Shown one piece after another: positions 9,575-18,190 of a stretch of DNA of 64,000 bases. Origin of the DNA: Actinomadura meyerae. GTDB lineage: Bacteria; Actinomycetota; Actinomycetes; Streptosporangiales; Streptosporangiaceae. The stretch spans positions 22,126 to 86,125 of the forward strand of contig NZ_FZOR01000038.1 in assembly GCF_900188445.1 (NCBI RefSeq), read 5' to 3'. The notes under the pieces were generated by a model. It had not been told where the DNA came from. It ran no database searches and was given only the letters and a program-made list of their open reading frames with translations. Position numbers and translations under genes: made by a program. Within the stretch, counting starts at the first letter, position 1. Every line of letters starts with the position of its first letter.

Positions 9575-11329
9575 ATGAACTTCCCGACCCTGCGCACCCC
9601 GTCCGGCCCCGCGGCCGGACCCTTCTGGAATCCGCAGCGCGGCAGCTCCATGCCGTTCGACCGCTACCGGTCCGTCCACGACCGGGTCCCGTCGCCCGTG
9701 CCGGACGTCGAGCGCACCTGGCCGTCGGCGCGCATCGAGGAGGCGCCGCTGTGGGTGCCCGTCGACCTGCGGGACGGCAACCAGGCTCTGGCCGAGCCCA
9801 TGGACACGGCGCGCAAGCGCCGCATGTTCGACCTCTTCGTGGCGATGGGCTACAAGGAGATCGAGGTCGGCTACCCGTCGGCGAGCCAGACCGACTTCGA
9901 CTTCGTCCGGCACCTGGCCGAGGCGGGCGTCCCGGACGACGTGACCCCCGTGGTCTTCACTCCCGCACGCCCGGAGCTGATCGAGCGGACGTTCGCGTCC
10001 ATCGAGGGGCTGCCGCGGGCGGTCGTGCACCTGTACACGGCGACGGGCCCGGTGTGGCGGGACGTCGTGCTCGGCGCCGGACGGGACGGGGTGAAGCGGC
10101 TGATCCTGGACGGCGCCGCCGACGTGGCGCGGCTCGCCCGGCCCGGCGTGCGGTTCGAGTTCTCCCCCGAGACGTTCAACTTCACCGAGCCGGACTACGC
10201 GCTGGAGGTGTGCGACGCGGTCACCGCGCTGTGGGACGCCTCCCCCGACCGCCCGGTGATCCTGAACCTGCCGGCCACGGTCGAGATCGCCACCCCGAAC
10301 GTGTACGCCGACCAGATCGAGTACATGCACCGGCATCTGGCGCGGCGGGACGCGGTGATCCTGTCGGTCCACCCGCACAACGACCGCGGCACGGGCGTCG
10401 CCTGCGCCGAGCTGGCGGTGCTCGCGGGCGCGCAGCGGGTGGAGGGCTGCCTGTTCGGCAACGGCGAGCGGACGGGGAACGTCGACCTGGTCACGCTCGC
10501 GCTGAACCTGCACGCGCAGGGCGTCGACCCGCGGATCGACTTCTCCGACATCGACGAGATCCGCCGGACGGTCGAGTTCTGCAACCGGCTGCCCGTCCAC
10601 GAGCGGCACCCGTACGCGGGCGACCTGGTCTACACGGCGTTCTCCGGGACGCACCAGGACGCGATCGGCAAGGGCATGGCGCGGCACGCCCGGCTCGCGG
10701 AGGAGGCCGGTGTGCCGCCGGGGCGGCTGCCGTGGGACGTCCCGTACCTGCCGATCGACCCCGCCGACGTGGGCCGCGGGTACGAGGCGGTCATCCGCGT
10801 GAACAGCCAGTCCGGGAAGGGCGGCATCTCCTACCTGCTGCGCACCGGGTTCGGGCTCGAACTGCCGCGCCGCCTGCAGATCGAGTTCTCCCGCGTCGTG
10901 CAGCGGGAGACCGACGGCAGCGGCGCGGAGATCACGGCGGCCGAGCTGTGGGAGCTGTTCCGCGCCGAGTACGTCCGGCCGGCGGGCCCGGTGTCGCTGA
11001 CCGGCTGGAGCACCTCCAGCACCGGCCCGGCGCGGCACGACTTCACCGGCGTCGTCCGGGTGGACGGCGACGAGTGCGCGTACACCGGGTCGGGCAACGG
11101 CCCGATCGACGCGCTCACCGACGCGCTGGCCGCCGCCGGGATCAAGGTGGACGTCCTGCACCTCGCCGAGCAGTCCACCGGTGAGGGCAGCGACGCCATG
11201 GCCGTCGCCTACGCCGAGTGCCGCGTCGGCGGCACGGTCATGTGGGGCGCGGGGCGCGACACGTCCGTGCTGGCCGCCTCGGTGGAGGCCGTCCTGTCGG
11301 CGGTGAACCGCGCCGGACGCTCCGGTTAG
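9575..11329 (+). CDS. leuA: 2-isopropylmalate synthase
   Basis: This enzyme condenses acetyl-CoA with 2-oxoisovalerate, the first committed step of leucine synthesis. It has 584 residues, typical of actinobacterial LeuA. The catalytic TIM barrel (about 45-350) shows DLRDGNQAL, the metal-binding HxH in SVHPHNDRG and the GCLFGNGERTGN loop. A C-terminal leucine-sensing domain (about 450-575) includes YTGSGNGPIDAL. ATG 9575 follows GAGGAAA; an internal ATG at 9650 would remove the N-terminal extension usual in this group. Expression is probably set by the leader at 9463-9547. Confidence 0.94.
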   Translation: MNFPTLRTPSGPAAGPFWNPQRGSSMPFDRYRSVHDRVPSPVPDVERTWPSARIEEAPLWVPVDLRDGNQALAEPMDTARKRRMFDLFVAMGYKEIEVGYPSASQTDFDFVRHLAEAGVPDDVTPVVFTPARPELIERTFASIEGLPRAVVHLYTATGPVWRDVVLGAGRDGVKRLILDGAADVARLARPGVRFEFSPETFNFTEPDYALEVCDAVTALWDASPDRPVILNLPATVEIATPNVYADQIEYMHRHLARRDAVILSVHPHNDRGTGVACAELAVLAGAQRVEGCLFGNGERTGNVDLVTLALNLHAQGVDPRIDFSDIDEIRRTVEFCNRLPVHERHPYAGDLVYTAFSGTHQDAIGKGMARHARLAEEAGVPPGRLPWDVPYLPIDPADVGRGYEAVIRVNSQSGKGGISYLLRTGFGLELPRRLQIEFSRVVQRETDGSGAEITAAELWELFRAEYVRPAGPVSLTGWSTSSTGPARHDFTGVVRVDGDECAYTGSGNGPIDALTDALAAAGIKVDVLHLAEQSTGEGSDAMAVAYAECRVGGTVMWGAGRDTSVLAASVEAVLSAVNRAGRSG

Positions 11330-11355
11330 CGGTGCCGGACGCTCCGCTCAGCGGC
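11312..11355. repeat. 22-base tandem duplication over two convergent stop codons
   Basis: Two adjacent copies (11312-11333 and 11334-11355) match at 19 of 22 positions and share GCCGGACGCTCCG and AGCGG. The leuA stop TAG (11327-11329) lies in copy 1. The stop of the convergent DUF4236 gene (complement of 11348-11350) lies at the matching place in copy 2. Confidence 0.85.
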
Positions 11356-11539
11356 GTCGGCCGAGCGAGCGCCGCCAGGACAGGCCCGTCCCGGGGATCC
11401 GGAACGTCATGTGGCGGCGGCCGTCCGCCCCGCGCGTGTAGCGGGCGCCGCGCCCGCCGACGCTGTGCCCGACGCCCTTCTTTGACAGGTTGATGCGGAA
11501 CGGTCCCATCCTGAGTGCTTTTCGATAACTCCAACCCAT
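11348..11539 (-). CDS. Small DUF4236 domain protein
   Basis: This 63-residue protein matches DUF4236: start MGWSYRKALRMGPFRINLSK, then KKGVGHSVGGRGARY and a C-terminal RIPGTGLSWR. The domain is small, basic and glycine-rich, often found at the N-terminus of longer proteins; here it stands alone and complete. ATG 11539 is chosen because the conserved domain starts there, though no ribosome-binding site is visible and a strong hairpin lies just upstream. Function is unknown for the family. Confidence 0.75.
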   Translation of the reverse strand: MGWSYRKALRMGPFRINLSKKGVGHSVGGRGARYTRGADGRRHMTFRIPGTGLSWRRSLGRRR

Positions 11540-11544
11540 GCGCA

Positions 11545-11577
11545 GGGGGATGCCCGGGGTAGCGCCGGGCATCCCCC
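11545..11577. terminator. Strong 13-base hairpin upstream of the DUF4236 gene
   Basis: A perfect 13-base stem (11545-11557 with 11565-11577; arm GGGGGATGCCCGG) with a 7-base loop lies 6 bases before the DUF4236 start. Because the flanking genes diverge, it is not an ordinary end-of-gene terminator. It could cover the translation start of the small gene or attenuate it. A second stem (GTCTCGG/CCGAGAC) follows within 15 bases. Confidence 0.5.
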
Positions 11578-11748
11578 TCGCCCGTCTCGGACGGACCGAG
11601 ACCCTAGTTTCGGTCTGACCGTGTGACGCAAGGGCAGGAGGTGACCAAATCCGGGCGGAGTTCGTCGCGCACCGCCCTTTACCCGGCCGCGCCCGGCGAG
11701 GAGCGTGGCCGGCGTAGAGATCGTTTTCTCAGCTCCCGGAGGTGCGGG

Positions 11749-13719
11749 TTGGCCAGGCGACCCCTGAGACGGACCCGGCGGACGATGACGCTGGCCGTGC
11801 TGACCGGCGCGGCGCTCGCGGGCGGCGGCACGGCGGCGCTGGCGCAGCCGTCCCCCAAGATCGTGGTGAAGGACGGCGTGACCCAGCCCGTCTTCTCCTA
11901 CAAGGACGCGATCCGCGAGCACGTGTACGTCGAGTCCGCCGTGGACAGCGACGGCGACGGACGCAAGGACCGCGTCAACGTCGACATCATCCGGCCCAAG
12001 GAGACCGAGCACGGCCTCAAGGTCCCGGTGATCATGGACGAGAGCCCGTACTACGACAACGCGGGCCGCGGCAACGAGAGCGAGCTGAAGACCTACGACG
12101 CCGCCGGGAACCCGGTGCGGTTCCCCCTGTACTACGACAACTACTTCGTCCCGCGCGGGTACGCGTTCCTCGCCGTGGACATGGTCGGGACGACCCGCTC
12201 CGACGGCTGCCCCGTCAGCGGCGGGCCCACCGACGTCCTCGGCGGCAAGGCCGTGGTCGACTGGCTCAACGGCCGGGCGAAGGCGTACCGGGCGGACGGC
12301 ACCCCGGTCCGGGCGACCTGGTCGACCGGCCGCACCGGCATGATCGGCAAGTCGTACGACGGGACGCTCGCCAACGGCGTCGCCGCGACCGGCGTCGAGG
12401 GGCTGGAGACGATCGTCCCGATCTCGGCGATCAGCAGCTGGTACGGCTACAGCCGGATGAACGGCGTGAAGTACTGGACGGACGAGCAGCCCTGGCTCGC
12501 GAGCTACGTCGACACCGACCCGCCCGAGAAGTGCGCCGCCGTCAACGCCGCCCTGGACGCGGGCGAGGACGACGCCACCGGGAACTACAACGCCTACTGG
12601 AAGACCGCCGACTACCGGGACGGGACGATCGCCCGCGCGTCCCGGGTCCGGGCGAGCATCTTCGCCGCCCACGGCGTCAACGACCTGAACGTCAAGGACG
12701 ACCATTTCGCCGAGTGGTGGAGCGCCCTCGCGCGGCGCGGCGTGCAGCGCAAGGTGTGGCTGTCGCAGCGCGGCCACGTCGACCCGTTCGACACCCGCCG
12801 CGACGCGTGGGTGGCGACGCTGCACCGCTGGTTCGACCACGAGCTGCAGAAGATCCCCAACGGGATCATGCGGGAGCCCCGCGCCGACATCGAGATCGGC
12901 CCCGACCAGTGGATCACCCAGCGGGACTGGCCGTCCCGCGACGCCCGGAGCATCGTCCTGCGCCCCGGCCCCGAGGGCGCTCTCGGCCTGGAGCGCGCGC
13001 CGCACGGCGCGACGGCCGCCTTCACCGACGCCCCCGGCCCGCGCGGCGGCGGCACCTCCGAGAGCGCGATGGTCGCCGACCCGACGGCCGCGCAGCCGTA
13101 CCGGGCCGCGTTCGTGTCCGCTCCCCTGCCGCGGACGGGTCGCCTCTCCGGCACCCCCGAGGCCACGCTCCGCATCAAGCTGGACAAGCCCACCGCCAAC
13201 CTCACGGCGCTGCTCGTCGACTACGGCGAGGACACCCGGGTGAACTACCTCGGCTCGGGCTCCGGGATCCGGACCCTCGACACCGAGGACTGCCACGGCG
13301 AGAGCACGCCCTCCGACGACGCCTGCTACAAGAAGACCGAGGTCACGACGGTCACGTCCCCGGTGAACGTGATCGCCCGCGGCTGGCTCGACGCCCAGAA
13401 CGCCCATTCCCTGAGCCGCCCGAAGCCGCTGAAGCCGGGCCGGTACCACACCGTCCGCTGGGAGACGCTCAGCCAGGAGTACCTGCTGAAGAAGGGCCAC
13501 CGCCTGGCGCTCGTCCTGGCCGGGACGGACGCCGACTACAACACCGAGACCCCCACCGGCGCCCAGGTCACGGTCGACCTGCGCGGCTCGTCGGTCAGCA
13601 TCCCGGTGGTCGCCGCCGAGGACGACCCGGCCGCCCTCGTCGCCCCGCCGGAGCGCTCCGCCACCTGGCGCGGCCCGACACAGGTCACCCTCCCCGTCCA
13701 GGAACGCGAGCTGTACTGA
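11749..13719 (+). CDS. CocE/NonD-type S15 hydrolase (Xaa-Pro dipeptidyl-peptidase-like), exported
   Basis: This predicts a 656-residue secreted serine hydrolase of the S15/CocE group, acting on proline-containing peptides or esters. The TTG start at 11749 is favoured by GGAGG 6 bases upstream and gives a basic N-region plus a hydrophobic segment ending AALAQP, a signal peptide. The alpha/beta-hydrolase core carries the nucleophile in GKSYDG, the acid in HGVNDLNV and the histidine in QRGHVDPF. A C-terminal jelly-roll (about 430-640) is typical of the group. A 13-base hairpin follows the stop. Confidence 0.88.
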   Translation: MARRPLRRTRRTMTLAVLTGAALAGGGTAALAQPSPKIVVKDGVTQPVFSYKDAIREHVYVESAVDSDGDGRKDRVNVDIIRPKETEHGLKVPVIMDESPYYDNAGRGNESELKTYDAAGNPVRFPLYYDNYFVPRGYAFLAVDMVGTTRSDGCPVSGGPTDVLGGKAVVDWLNGRAKAYRADGTPVRATWSTGRTGMIGKSYDGTLANGVAATGVEGLETIVPISAISSWYGYSRMNGVKYWTDEQPWLASYVDTDPPEKCAAVNAALDAGEDDATGNYNAYWKTADYRDGTIARASRVRASIFAAHGVNDLNVKDDHFAEWWSALARRGVQRKVWLSQRGHVDPFDTRRDAWVATLHRWFDHELQKIPNGIMREPRADIEIGPDQWITQRDWPSRDARSIVLRPGPEGALGLERAPHGATAAFTDAPGPRGGGTSESAMVADPTAAQPYRAAFVSAPLPRTGRLSGTPEATLRIKLDKPTANLTALLVDYGEDTRVNYLGSGSGIRTLDTEDCHGESTPSDDACYKKTEVTTVTSPVNVIARGWLDAQNAHSLSRPKPLKPGRYHTVRWETLSQEYLLKKGHRLALVLAGTDADYNTETPTGAQVTVDLRGSSVSIPVVAAEDDPAALVAPPERSATWRGPTQVTLPVQERELY

Positions 13720-13726
13720 CCACCCC

Positions 13727-13758
13727 GGCCCGCCGCCCGCAACCCCGGGCGGCGGGCC
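13727..13758. terminator. Hairpin after the S15 hydrolase gene
   Basis: A perfect 13-base stem (13727-13739 with 13746-13758; arm GGCCCGCCGCCCG) and a 6-base loop begin 8 bases after the stop at 13719. It has no T-tract. Position and strength fit a rho-independent, actinobacterial-style terminator. Confidence 0.8.
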
Positions 13759-13901
13759 GCGCCCCGTTTCGACCCACCCCAGCCCAGGGGAAGGCACAGT
13801 AAGTATCCGAATCATCACACACCGAACCGCGTTGTGCGCCATCATGCGAACCACAAGGAGGCTGGGCAAAGAGGGGCCGCGTGCTGGAAGGGGTGAGCCG
13901 C

Positions 13902-14249
13902 ATGACCTTCTACCTCAGGGCCGATCTCACCTTCGTCTGCGTGGACCCGACACGCGACACGGACGATGATTTCGACACCTTCACCGACGCCGTCACCGAT
14001 GCCCTCTACGATCTGGCCGATGTCGACGAGGGGATCATCGACCCGGACATCACCGTGAAGATCACTGAGCGGTGGGCGGGCATTCTCATGGGCATCACGG
14101 CCGATACCGAGGCGGACGCCGTGCGCCTCTTCTCGGCCAATGTCCGCGCCGCGCTGCACGCCGCCGGATGCGGTACCCCCGACTGGCCCATCTTCAGGCC
14201 GACCAACCCGGTGCCCGAGGTCCAGCCGGCCGATTTCACCCGCACCTGA
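13902..14249 (+). CDS. Hypothetical protein, 115 residues
   Basis: This is a small acidic protein beginning MTFYLRADLTFVCVD and ending in a Pro-rich tail. It shows an alternating strand/helix pattern (TVKITERWAGILMGI; AVRLFSANVRAALHAAGC) and no signal peptide or membrane helix. ATG 13902 is chosen because GGAAGGGG precedes it; a GTG at 13881 would add seven residues. An unusually strong AAGGAGG at 13855-13861 has no start codon at the normal distance, so the true start is uncertain. I do not recognise the family. Confidence 0.6.
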   Translation: MTFYLRADLTFVCVDPTRDTDDDFDTFTDAVTDALYDLADVDEGIIDPDITVKITERWAGILMGITADTEADAVRLFSANVRAALHAAGCGTPDWPIFRPTNPVPEVQPADFTRT

Positions 14250-14317
14250 GCCCCGCCGAGAACCGCCCCGCCTCCTTCCGGGCGGGACGGGTCGCGGGTG
14301 CGCCCGGTCGTCGGAGG

Positions 14318-15400
14318 TCAGCGGTTGTCGGTGTTCTTGCTGGGTTGGACGCGCTTCGGCTCGCCGGGCATCTTGGGGTAGTTCGGGGGGTACGGCATGT
14401 CGCCGAGGCCGTGGTCCTTCTCGTCGCGGTCGGCCAGGTCGAGCAGGCCGTCGAGGGAGAAGGACGCGTCGTCGATGGACGCGTGGAGGTCGCCCAGTTC
14501 GGCGAACCGGGCCGGCATGGTGGCGATGGTGAAGTCGCGCGGATCGGCGTCGGCCAGCTCATCCCAGGTCAGGGGGGCCGAGACGGGGGCGTGCGGGGCC
14601 GGCCGGACGCTGTAGGCCGAGGCGATCGTCCGGTCGCGGGCGTTCTGGTTGAAGTCGATGAAGATCTGCTCGCCGCGCTCCTCCTTCCACCACTTGGTGG
14701 TGACGTCGGCGGGGGCGCGCCGCTCGACCTCGCGGGCGAAGGCGAGCGCGGCGCGGCGGACCTCGGTGAACGTCCAGCGGGGCTCGATCCGGACGTAGAT
14801 GTGCACGCCCGCCTTGCCGGAGGTCTTGACGTAGCCGGTGTAGCCCAGCTCGTCCAGCAGCTCGCGGGCCGGGCCGAGCGCGACCCGGACGGCGTCGGAG
14901 AAGTCGGTGCCGGGCTGCGGGTCGAGGTCGATGCGCAGCTCGTCGGGGTGGTCGACGTCGCCCTTGCGGACGGGCCACGGGTGGAAGGTCAGCGTGCCGA
15001 GGTTGGCCGCCCAGGCGATCACGGCGGGCTCGGTCGGGCACACCTCGTCGGCCGAGCGCCCGCTGGGGAACGCGATGCGCGCCGTCTGCACCCAGTCGGG
15101 CGCCCCCTTGGGGATGCGCTTCTGGTAGAACGCGTCGGACTTGCCCGCGCCCATGCCCGCCTGGCCGCGCGCGTAGTCTTCGCGGGTGGCCATCTTCGCG
15201 CCCTCGAAGACCCCGGCGGGCCACCGCTCCAGCGTCGTCGGGCGGTCGCGGGTCGCGCGCAGGATGCCGTCGCCGACGGCCAGGTAGTACTCCACCAGCT
15301 GCCGCTTGGTGTAGCCGTGCTCCGGGAAGTAGACCTTGTCGGGATTGGTCACCTTGACGAGCCGATCCCCGACCGGGATCTCGATGTAGGGCGAGGCCAT
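14318..15400 (-). CDS. Stand-alone LigD-type DNA polymerase/primase domain protein
   Basis: This 360-residue protein is a single archaeo-eukaryotic-primase-like polymerase domain of the LigD PolDom group, which adds nucleotides (often ribonucleotides) during end joining or gap repair. It starts MASPYIEIPVGDRLVKVTNP and has the conserved LERWPAGVFEG, FHPWPVRKGDVDHPDELRID, the metal-binding DLDP, TSGKAGVHIYV and FIDFNQNARDRT. It has no ligase or phosphoesterase domain. It resembles mycobacterial PolD/PrimC-type paralogues. LigC encoded at 3.2 kb is a plausible partner; no Ku gene is present in the window. Confidence 0.9.
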   Translation of the reverse strand: MASPYIEIPVGDRLVKVTNPDKVYFPEHGYTKRQLVEYYLAVGDGILRATRDRPTTLERWPAGVFEGAKMATREDYARGQAGMGAGKSDAFYQKRIPKGAPDWVQTARIAFPSGRSADEVCPTEPAVIAWAANLGTLTFHPWPVRKGDVDHPDELRIDLDPQPGTDFSDAVRVALGPARELLDELGYTGYVKTSGKAGVHIYVRIEPRWTFTEVRRAALAFAREVERRAPADVTTKWWKEERGEQIFIDFNQNARDRTIASAYSVRPAPHAPVSAPLTWDELADADPRDFTIATMPARFAELGDLHASIDDASFSLDGLLDLADRDEKDHGLGDMPYPPNYPKMPGEPKRVQPSKNTDNR

Positions 15401-15465
15401 GACTGCACGTTAACCCACGTGCACGACAGTCCTCCGGAGCGTCCCCGCCGGGTACCGTCGGAGGC

Positions 15466-15867
15466 ATGGAGAAGATCCGCAAGAGCGAGGACGAGTGGCG
15501 GGCGCAGCTCAGCCCCGAGGAGTACCGCGTGCTGCGGGAGGCCGGTACGGAGAAGCCGTTCACCGGCGAGTACACCGACACCAAGACGGTCGGCGTGTAC
15601 CGGTGCCGCGCCTGCGGGACGGAGCTGTTCCGGTCGGAGACCAAGTTCGAGAGCCACTGCGGCTGGCCGTCGTTCTACGAGCCCGCCGACTCCGACAAGG
15701 TCACCCTGATCGAGGACCGCTCCCTCGGCATGGTCCGGACGGAGGTGCGCTGCGCGGTGTGCGACTCCCACCTCGGGCACGTCTTCCACGGTGAGGGCTA
15801 CGACACCCCCACCGACGACCGGTACTGCATCAACTCGATCTCGCTGACCCTCGAACCCGCCGAGTAG
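15466..15867 (+). CDS. msrB: Peptide methionine-R-sulfoxide reductase
   Basis: MsrB repairs the R-epimer of oxidised methionine in proteins using thioredoxin. The 133-residue length is typical. Two zinc-binding CxxC pairs are present (YRCRACGT and VRCAVCDS), with the W/F active-site stretch GWPSFYEP and the catalytic cysteine in RYCINSISL. The start ATG 15466 is followed at once by the conserved helix EDEWRAQLSPEEYRVLRE. It is divergent from the polymerase-domain gene across 65 bases and ends before two hairpins. Confidence 0.95.
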   Translation: MEKIRKSEDEWRAQLSPEEYRVLREAGTEKPFTGEYTDTKTVGVYRCRACGTELFRSETKFESHCGWPSFYEPADSDKVTLIEDRSLGMVRTEVRCAVCDSHLGHVFHGEGYDTPTDDRYCINSISLTLEPAE

Positions 15868-15874
15868 CGGGCCC

Positions 15875-15894
15875 GCCCGCACTCCGGTGCGGGC
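15875..15894 (+). terminator. Hairpin after msrB
   Basis: A perfect 8-base stem (GCCCGCAC with GTGCGGGC) and a TCCG tetraloop lie 8 bases past the msrB stop. It is a compact, GC-rich terminator candidate on the msrB side. Confidence 0.75.
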
Positions 15895-15906
15895 GCGTTG
15901 CCTCGC

Positions 15907-15949
15907 GGCGTGTTGCCCTCCATGAGCGCGCCGGGAAGGGCAACACGCC
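15907..15949 (-). terminator. Hairpin after hemQ
   Basis: A perfect 13-base inverted repeat (15907-15919, GGCGTGTTGCCCT, with 15937-15949) and a 17-base loop lie 13 bases from the hemQ stop. With the msrB hairpin it makes a back-to-back pair separating convergent genes. Confidence 0.75.
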
Positions 15950-15961
15950 GGTGAGCGCCGC

Positions 15962-16660
15962 TCAGGCCAGGCCGGCGACCAGTTCGGCGACCGGCTTGCG
16001 GCGGCCGGTGTAGAACGGGATCTCCAGGCGGGTGTGCAGCCGCGCCTTCGCGCCGCGCAGGTGGCGCATCAGGTCGACGATGCGGTGCAGCTCGTCGGCC
16101 TCGAACGCCAGCATCCACTCGTAGTCGCCGAGCGCGAACGCCGAGACCGTGTTGGCCCGGACGTCGGGGTAGTCGCGCGCCATCCTGCCGTGCTCGGCGA
16201 GCATCGCGCGGCGCTCGTCGTCCGGCAGCAGGTACCACTCGTAGGACCGCACGAACGGGTACACGCACACGTAGGCGCGGGGCTCCTCATCGGCGAGGAA
16301 CGCCGGGATGTGGCTCTTGTTGAACTCGGCCGGGCGGTGCAGCGCCATCTGCGACCAGACCGGCTCGCTGGCGCGCCCCAGCGCCGTCCGGCGGAACCGG
16401 GTGTAGACCTCCTGCAGGTCGTCGGACGTCGGGGCGTGCCACCAGAACATGTAGTCGGCGTCCGCGCGCAGCCCGGCGACGTCGTAGGCGCCGCGGGTGG
16501 TGACGTCCTTCTGCGCGGCCTGGTCGAGCAGGTCCTGCACCTCGGCGGCGTCCCGCTCGCCGAGCGTGCCGGGCTTCGCGACGCGGAAGACCGACCACAT
16601 CGTGTAGCGGATGACGTTATTGAGTTCGCGTGCCTTCGGCTTGCCCGCCTGATCGGCCAT
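15962..16660 (-). CDS. hemQ: Coproheme decarboxylase HemQ
   Basis: HemQ converts coproheme to haem b with peroxide in the coproporphyrin-dependent pathway of Gram-positive bacteria. This 232-residue member of the chlorite-dismutase superfamily starts with RELNNVIRYTMWSVF and has the FWWHAPTSDDLQ strand, the active-site tyrosine region PFVRSYEWYLL, and the proximal-histidine stretch RLHTRLEIPFYTGRR. It is translationally coupled to hemY: the hemQ start lies inside the last 44 bases of hemY, and GGAG precedes it. A true chlorite dismutase is unlikely given the haem-gene context. Confidence 0.94.
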   Translation of the reverse strand: MADQAGKPKARELNNVIRYTMWSVFRVAKPGTLGERDAAEVQDLLDQAAQKDVTTRGAYDVAGLRADADYMFWWHAPTSDDLQEVYTRFRRTALGRASEPVWSQMALHRPAEFNKSHIPAFLADEEPRAYVCVYPFVRSYEWYLLPDDERRAMLAEHGRMARDYPDVRANTVSAFALGDYEWMLAFEADELHRIVDLMRHLRGAKARLHTRLEIPFYTGRRKPVAELVAGLA

Positions 16661-18089
16661 GTTCCACTCCTTCTCGACTGCGCAGATGGTCCAGCACCCG
16701 GGTCGCCGCCGCGCGCGCCGAGGCGATGCACGCGGGGATGCCGAGCCCGTCGTAGGCGGCGCCCGCCACGGCCAGCCCCGGCGTTCCGGCGACCGCGGCG
16801 CGGACCCTGGCCACGCGGTCGGCGTGGCCCACGTTGTACTGCGGGAGGCCGCCGCCCCACCGGGTCACCCGGCTCTCGACGGGCAGTTCCGTGACGCCGC
16901 ACGTCGCGGCGAGCTCGGCCATGGCGCTGGCGGCCAGTTCCTCGTCGGGCCGCTGGAGCGTGCGCTCCTCGCCGAGCCGCCCGATGGAGCAGCGCACGGC
17001 GATGACGCCGGGGTCGCGGTCGCGCAGGTGCGGCCATTTTACCGAGCTGAACGTGACGGCCTTGACGCCCCGCCCGCCGCGCCCGGGGTCGCTCTCCACG
17101 GCCGGGACGAGGTAGCCGCTGCCCTTCGGCAGCCGCGGGAACGCGGTGGTGCGGTAGGCGAGCGTGACGATCGCCATGCTGGCGTACTCGATGGCCGCGA
17201 GCTCCCGCGCGGCGGCGGGCACGTCCGGCTCCAGCAGCCGGGACGCGGGCGCGGCCGGGACCGCGACGACCACGGCGTCGGCGTCCAGGTACTCGGGGTC
17301 GCGGGTCGGGCCGACGGTGAGCCGCCAGCCGTCCTCGCGGCGGCGCAGCTCGCGGACCGTCGCGCCGGTGCGGACCGTCCCGCCGGCGGCGGTGATGTCG
17401 GCCGCGACCAGGTGCGGGAGGGTGCCGAGGCCGTCCGGCAGCGTGGCGAACACCGGGCCCGCGTCGGCGGGCGCGGCCTTGCGGATGCCCTGGACGGCGC
17501 TGATCAGCGACCGCTGGCCGCGCGCGGCGGCGGCGACGGCGGGCAGCGTGGCCTCGAACGACAGCAGCTCGGCACGGCCCGCGTACACGCCGCCGAGCAG
17601 CGGCTCGACGAGCCGGTCGACGACCTCGCGGCCGACGCGGGCGCCGATGTAGGCGGCGACGGACACGTCCCCGCCGCGCGGCGTCTCCGGCAGCACGAGG
17701 TCGAGCGGGACGCGCGCGAGCCCGGCCGGCGAGAGCACCCCGGCGGCGGCCAGCGCGCGCAGGTCGGACGGGACGCCCATGACCTGCCCGGACGGGAGGC
17801 GGCGCAGCGCGCCGCGGCTGAGGATGGCCGACGAGGCGGTGCCGGGGTTCACCAGGTCGGCGGCGCGGCCGAGACCGCGCACGAGGTCGAGGCCCTCGGG
17901 GCGGCGGGCCAGCATCGACTCGGCGCCCTCGTCCACCGGGACGCCGGCGATCTCGCTGACATGGAGCTTGCCGCCGATCCGGGGGGAGCCCTCCAGCACG
18001 GTCACCCGCACACCGTCCCGGGCGAGCGTCCGGGCGGCGGCGAGGCCGGCGATGCCGCCCCCGACGACGACGGCATGGGACGTGGTCAT
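16617..18089 (-). CDS. hemY: Coproporphyrinogen III oxidase (HemY family)
   Basis: This FAD enzyme oxidises coproporphyrinogen III to coproporphyrin III; in actinobacteria HemY acts on this substrate rather than protoporphyrinogen. It has 490 residues, as expected. The N-terminal dinucleotide fold reads VVVGGGIAGLAAARTLARDG, with the FAD-binding GSPRIGGKL next; the C-terminal motif GLAVAGAAYDGLGIPACI closes the FAD site. It is the first gene of a hemY-hemQ operon. The divergent region upstream holds two palindromes shared with the next gene. Confidence 0.93.
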   Translation of the reverse strand: MTTSHAVVVGGGIAGLAAARTLARDGVRVTVLEGSPRIGGKLHVSEIAGVPVDEGAESMLARRPEGLDLVRGLGRAADLVNPGTASSAILSRGALRRLPSGQVMGVPSDLRALAAAGVLSPAGLARVPLDLVLPETPRGGDVSVAAYIGARVGREVVDRLVEPLLGGVYAGRAELLSFEATLPAVAAAARGQRSLISAVQGIRKAAPADAGPVFATLPDGLGTLPHLVAADITAAGGTVRTGATVRELRRREDGWRLTVGPTRDPEYLDADAVVVAVPAAPASRLLEPDVPAAARELAAIEYASMAIVTLAYRTTAFPRLPKGSGYLVPAVESDPGRGGRGVKAVTFSSVKWPHLRDRDPGVIAVRCSIGRLGEERTLQRPDEELAASAMAELAATCGVTELPVESRVTRWGGGLPQYNVGHADRVARVRAAVAGTPGLAVAGAAYDGLGIPACIASARAAATRVLDHLRSREGVEHGRSGGQAEGTRTQ

Positions 18090-18190
18090 GCCTCCAGCCT
18101 TCCAGACGGTCCGGCGGATCGCGCACCGGGGCGGCCGGAGCGTCGCGCGTCACACCGGCCCGGCCCGGACCGCCGCCGGGCCCCTTTTTA

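Noticed and set aside
13855..13861. Strong AAGGAGG ribosome-binding site as evidence for another small gene
   Set aside because: No ATG, GTG or TTG lies 4-12 bases downstream in a frame of useful length, so it was not called.
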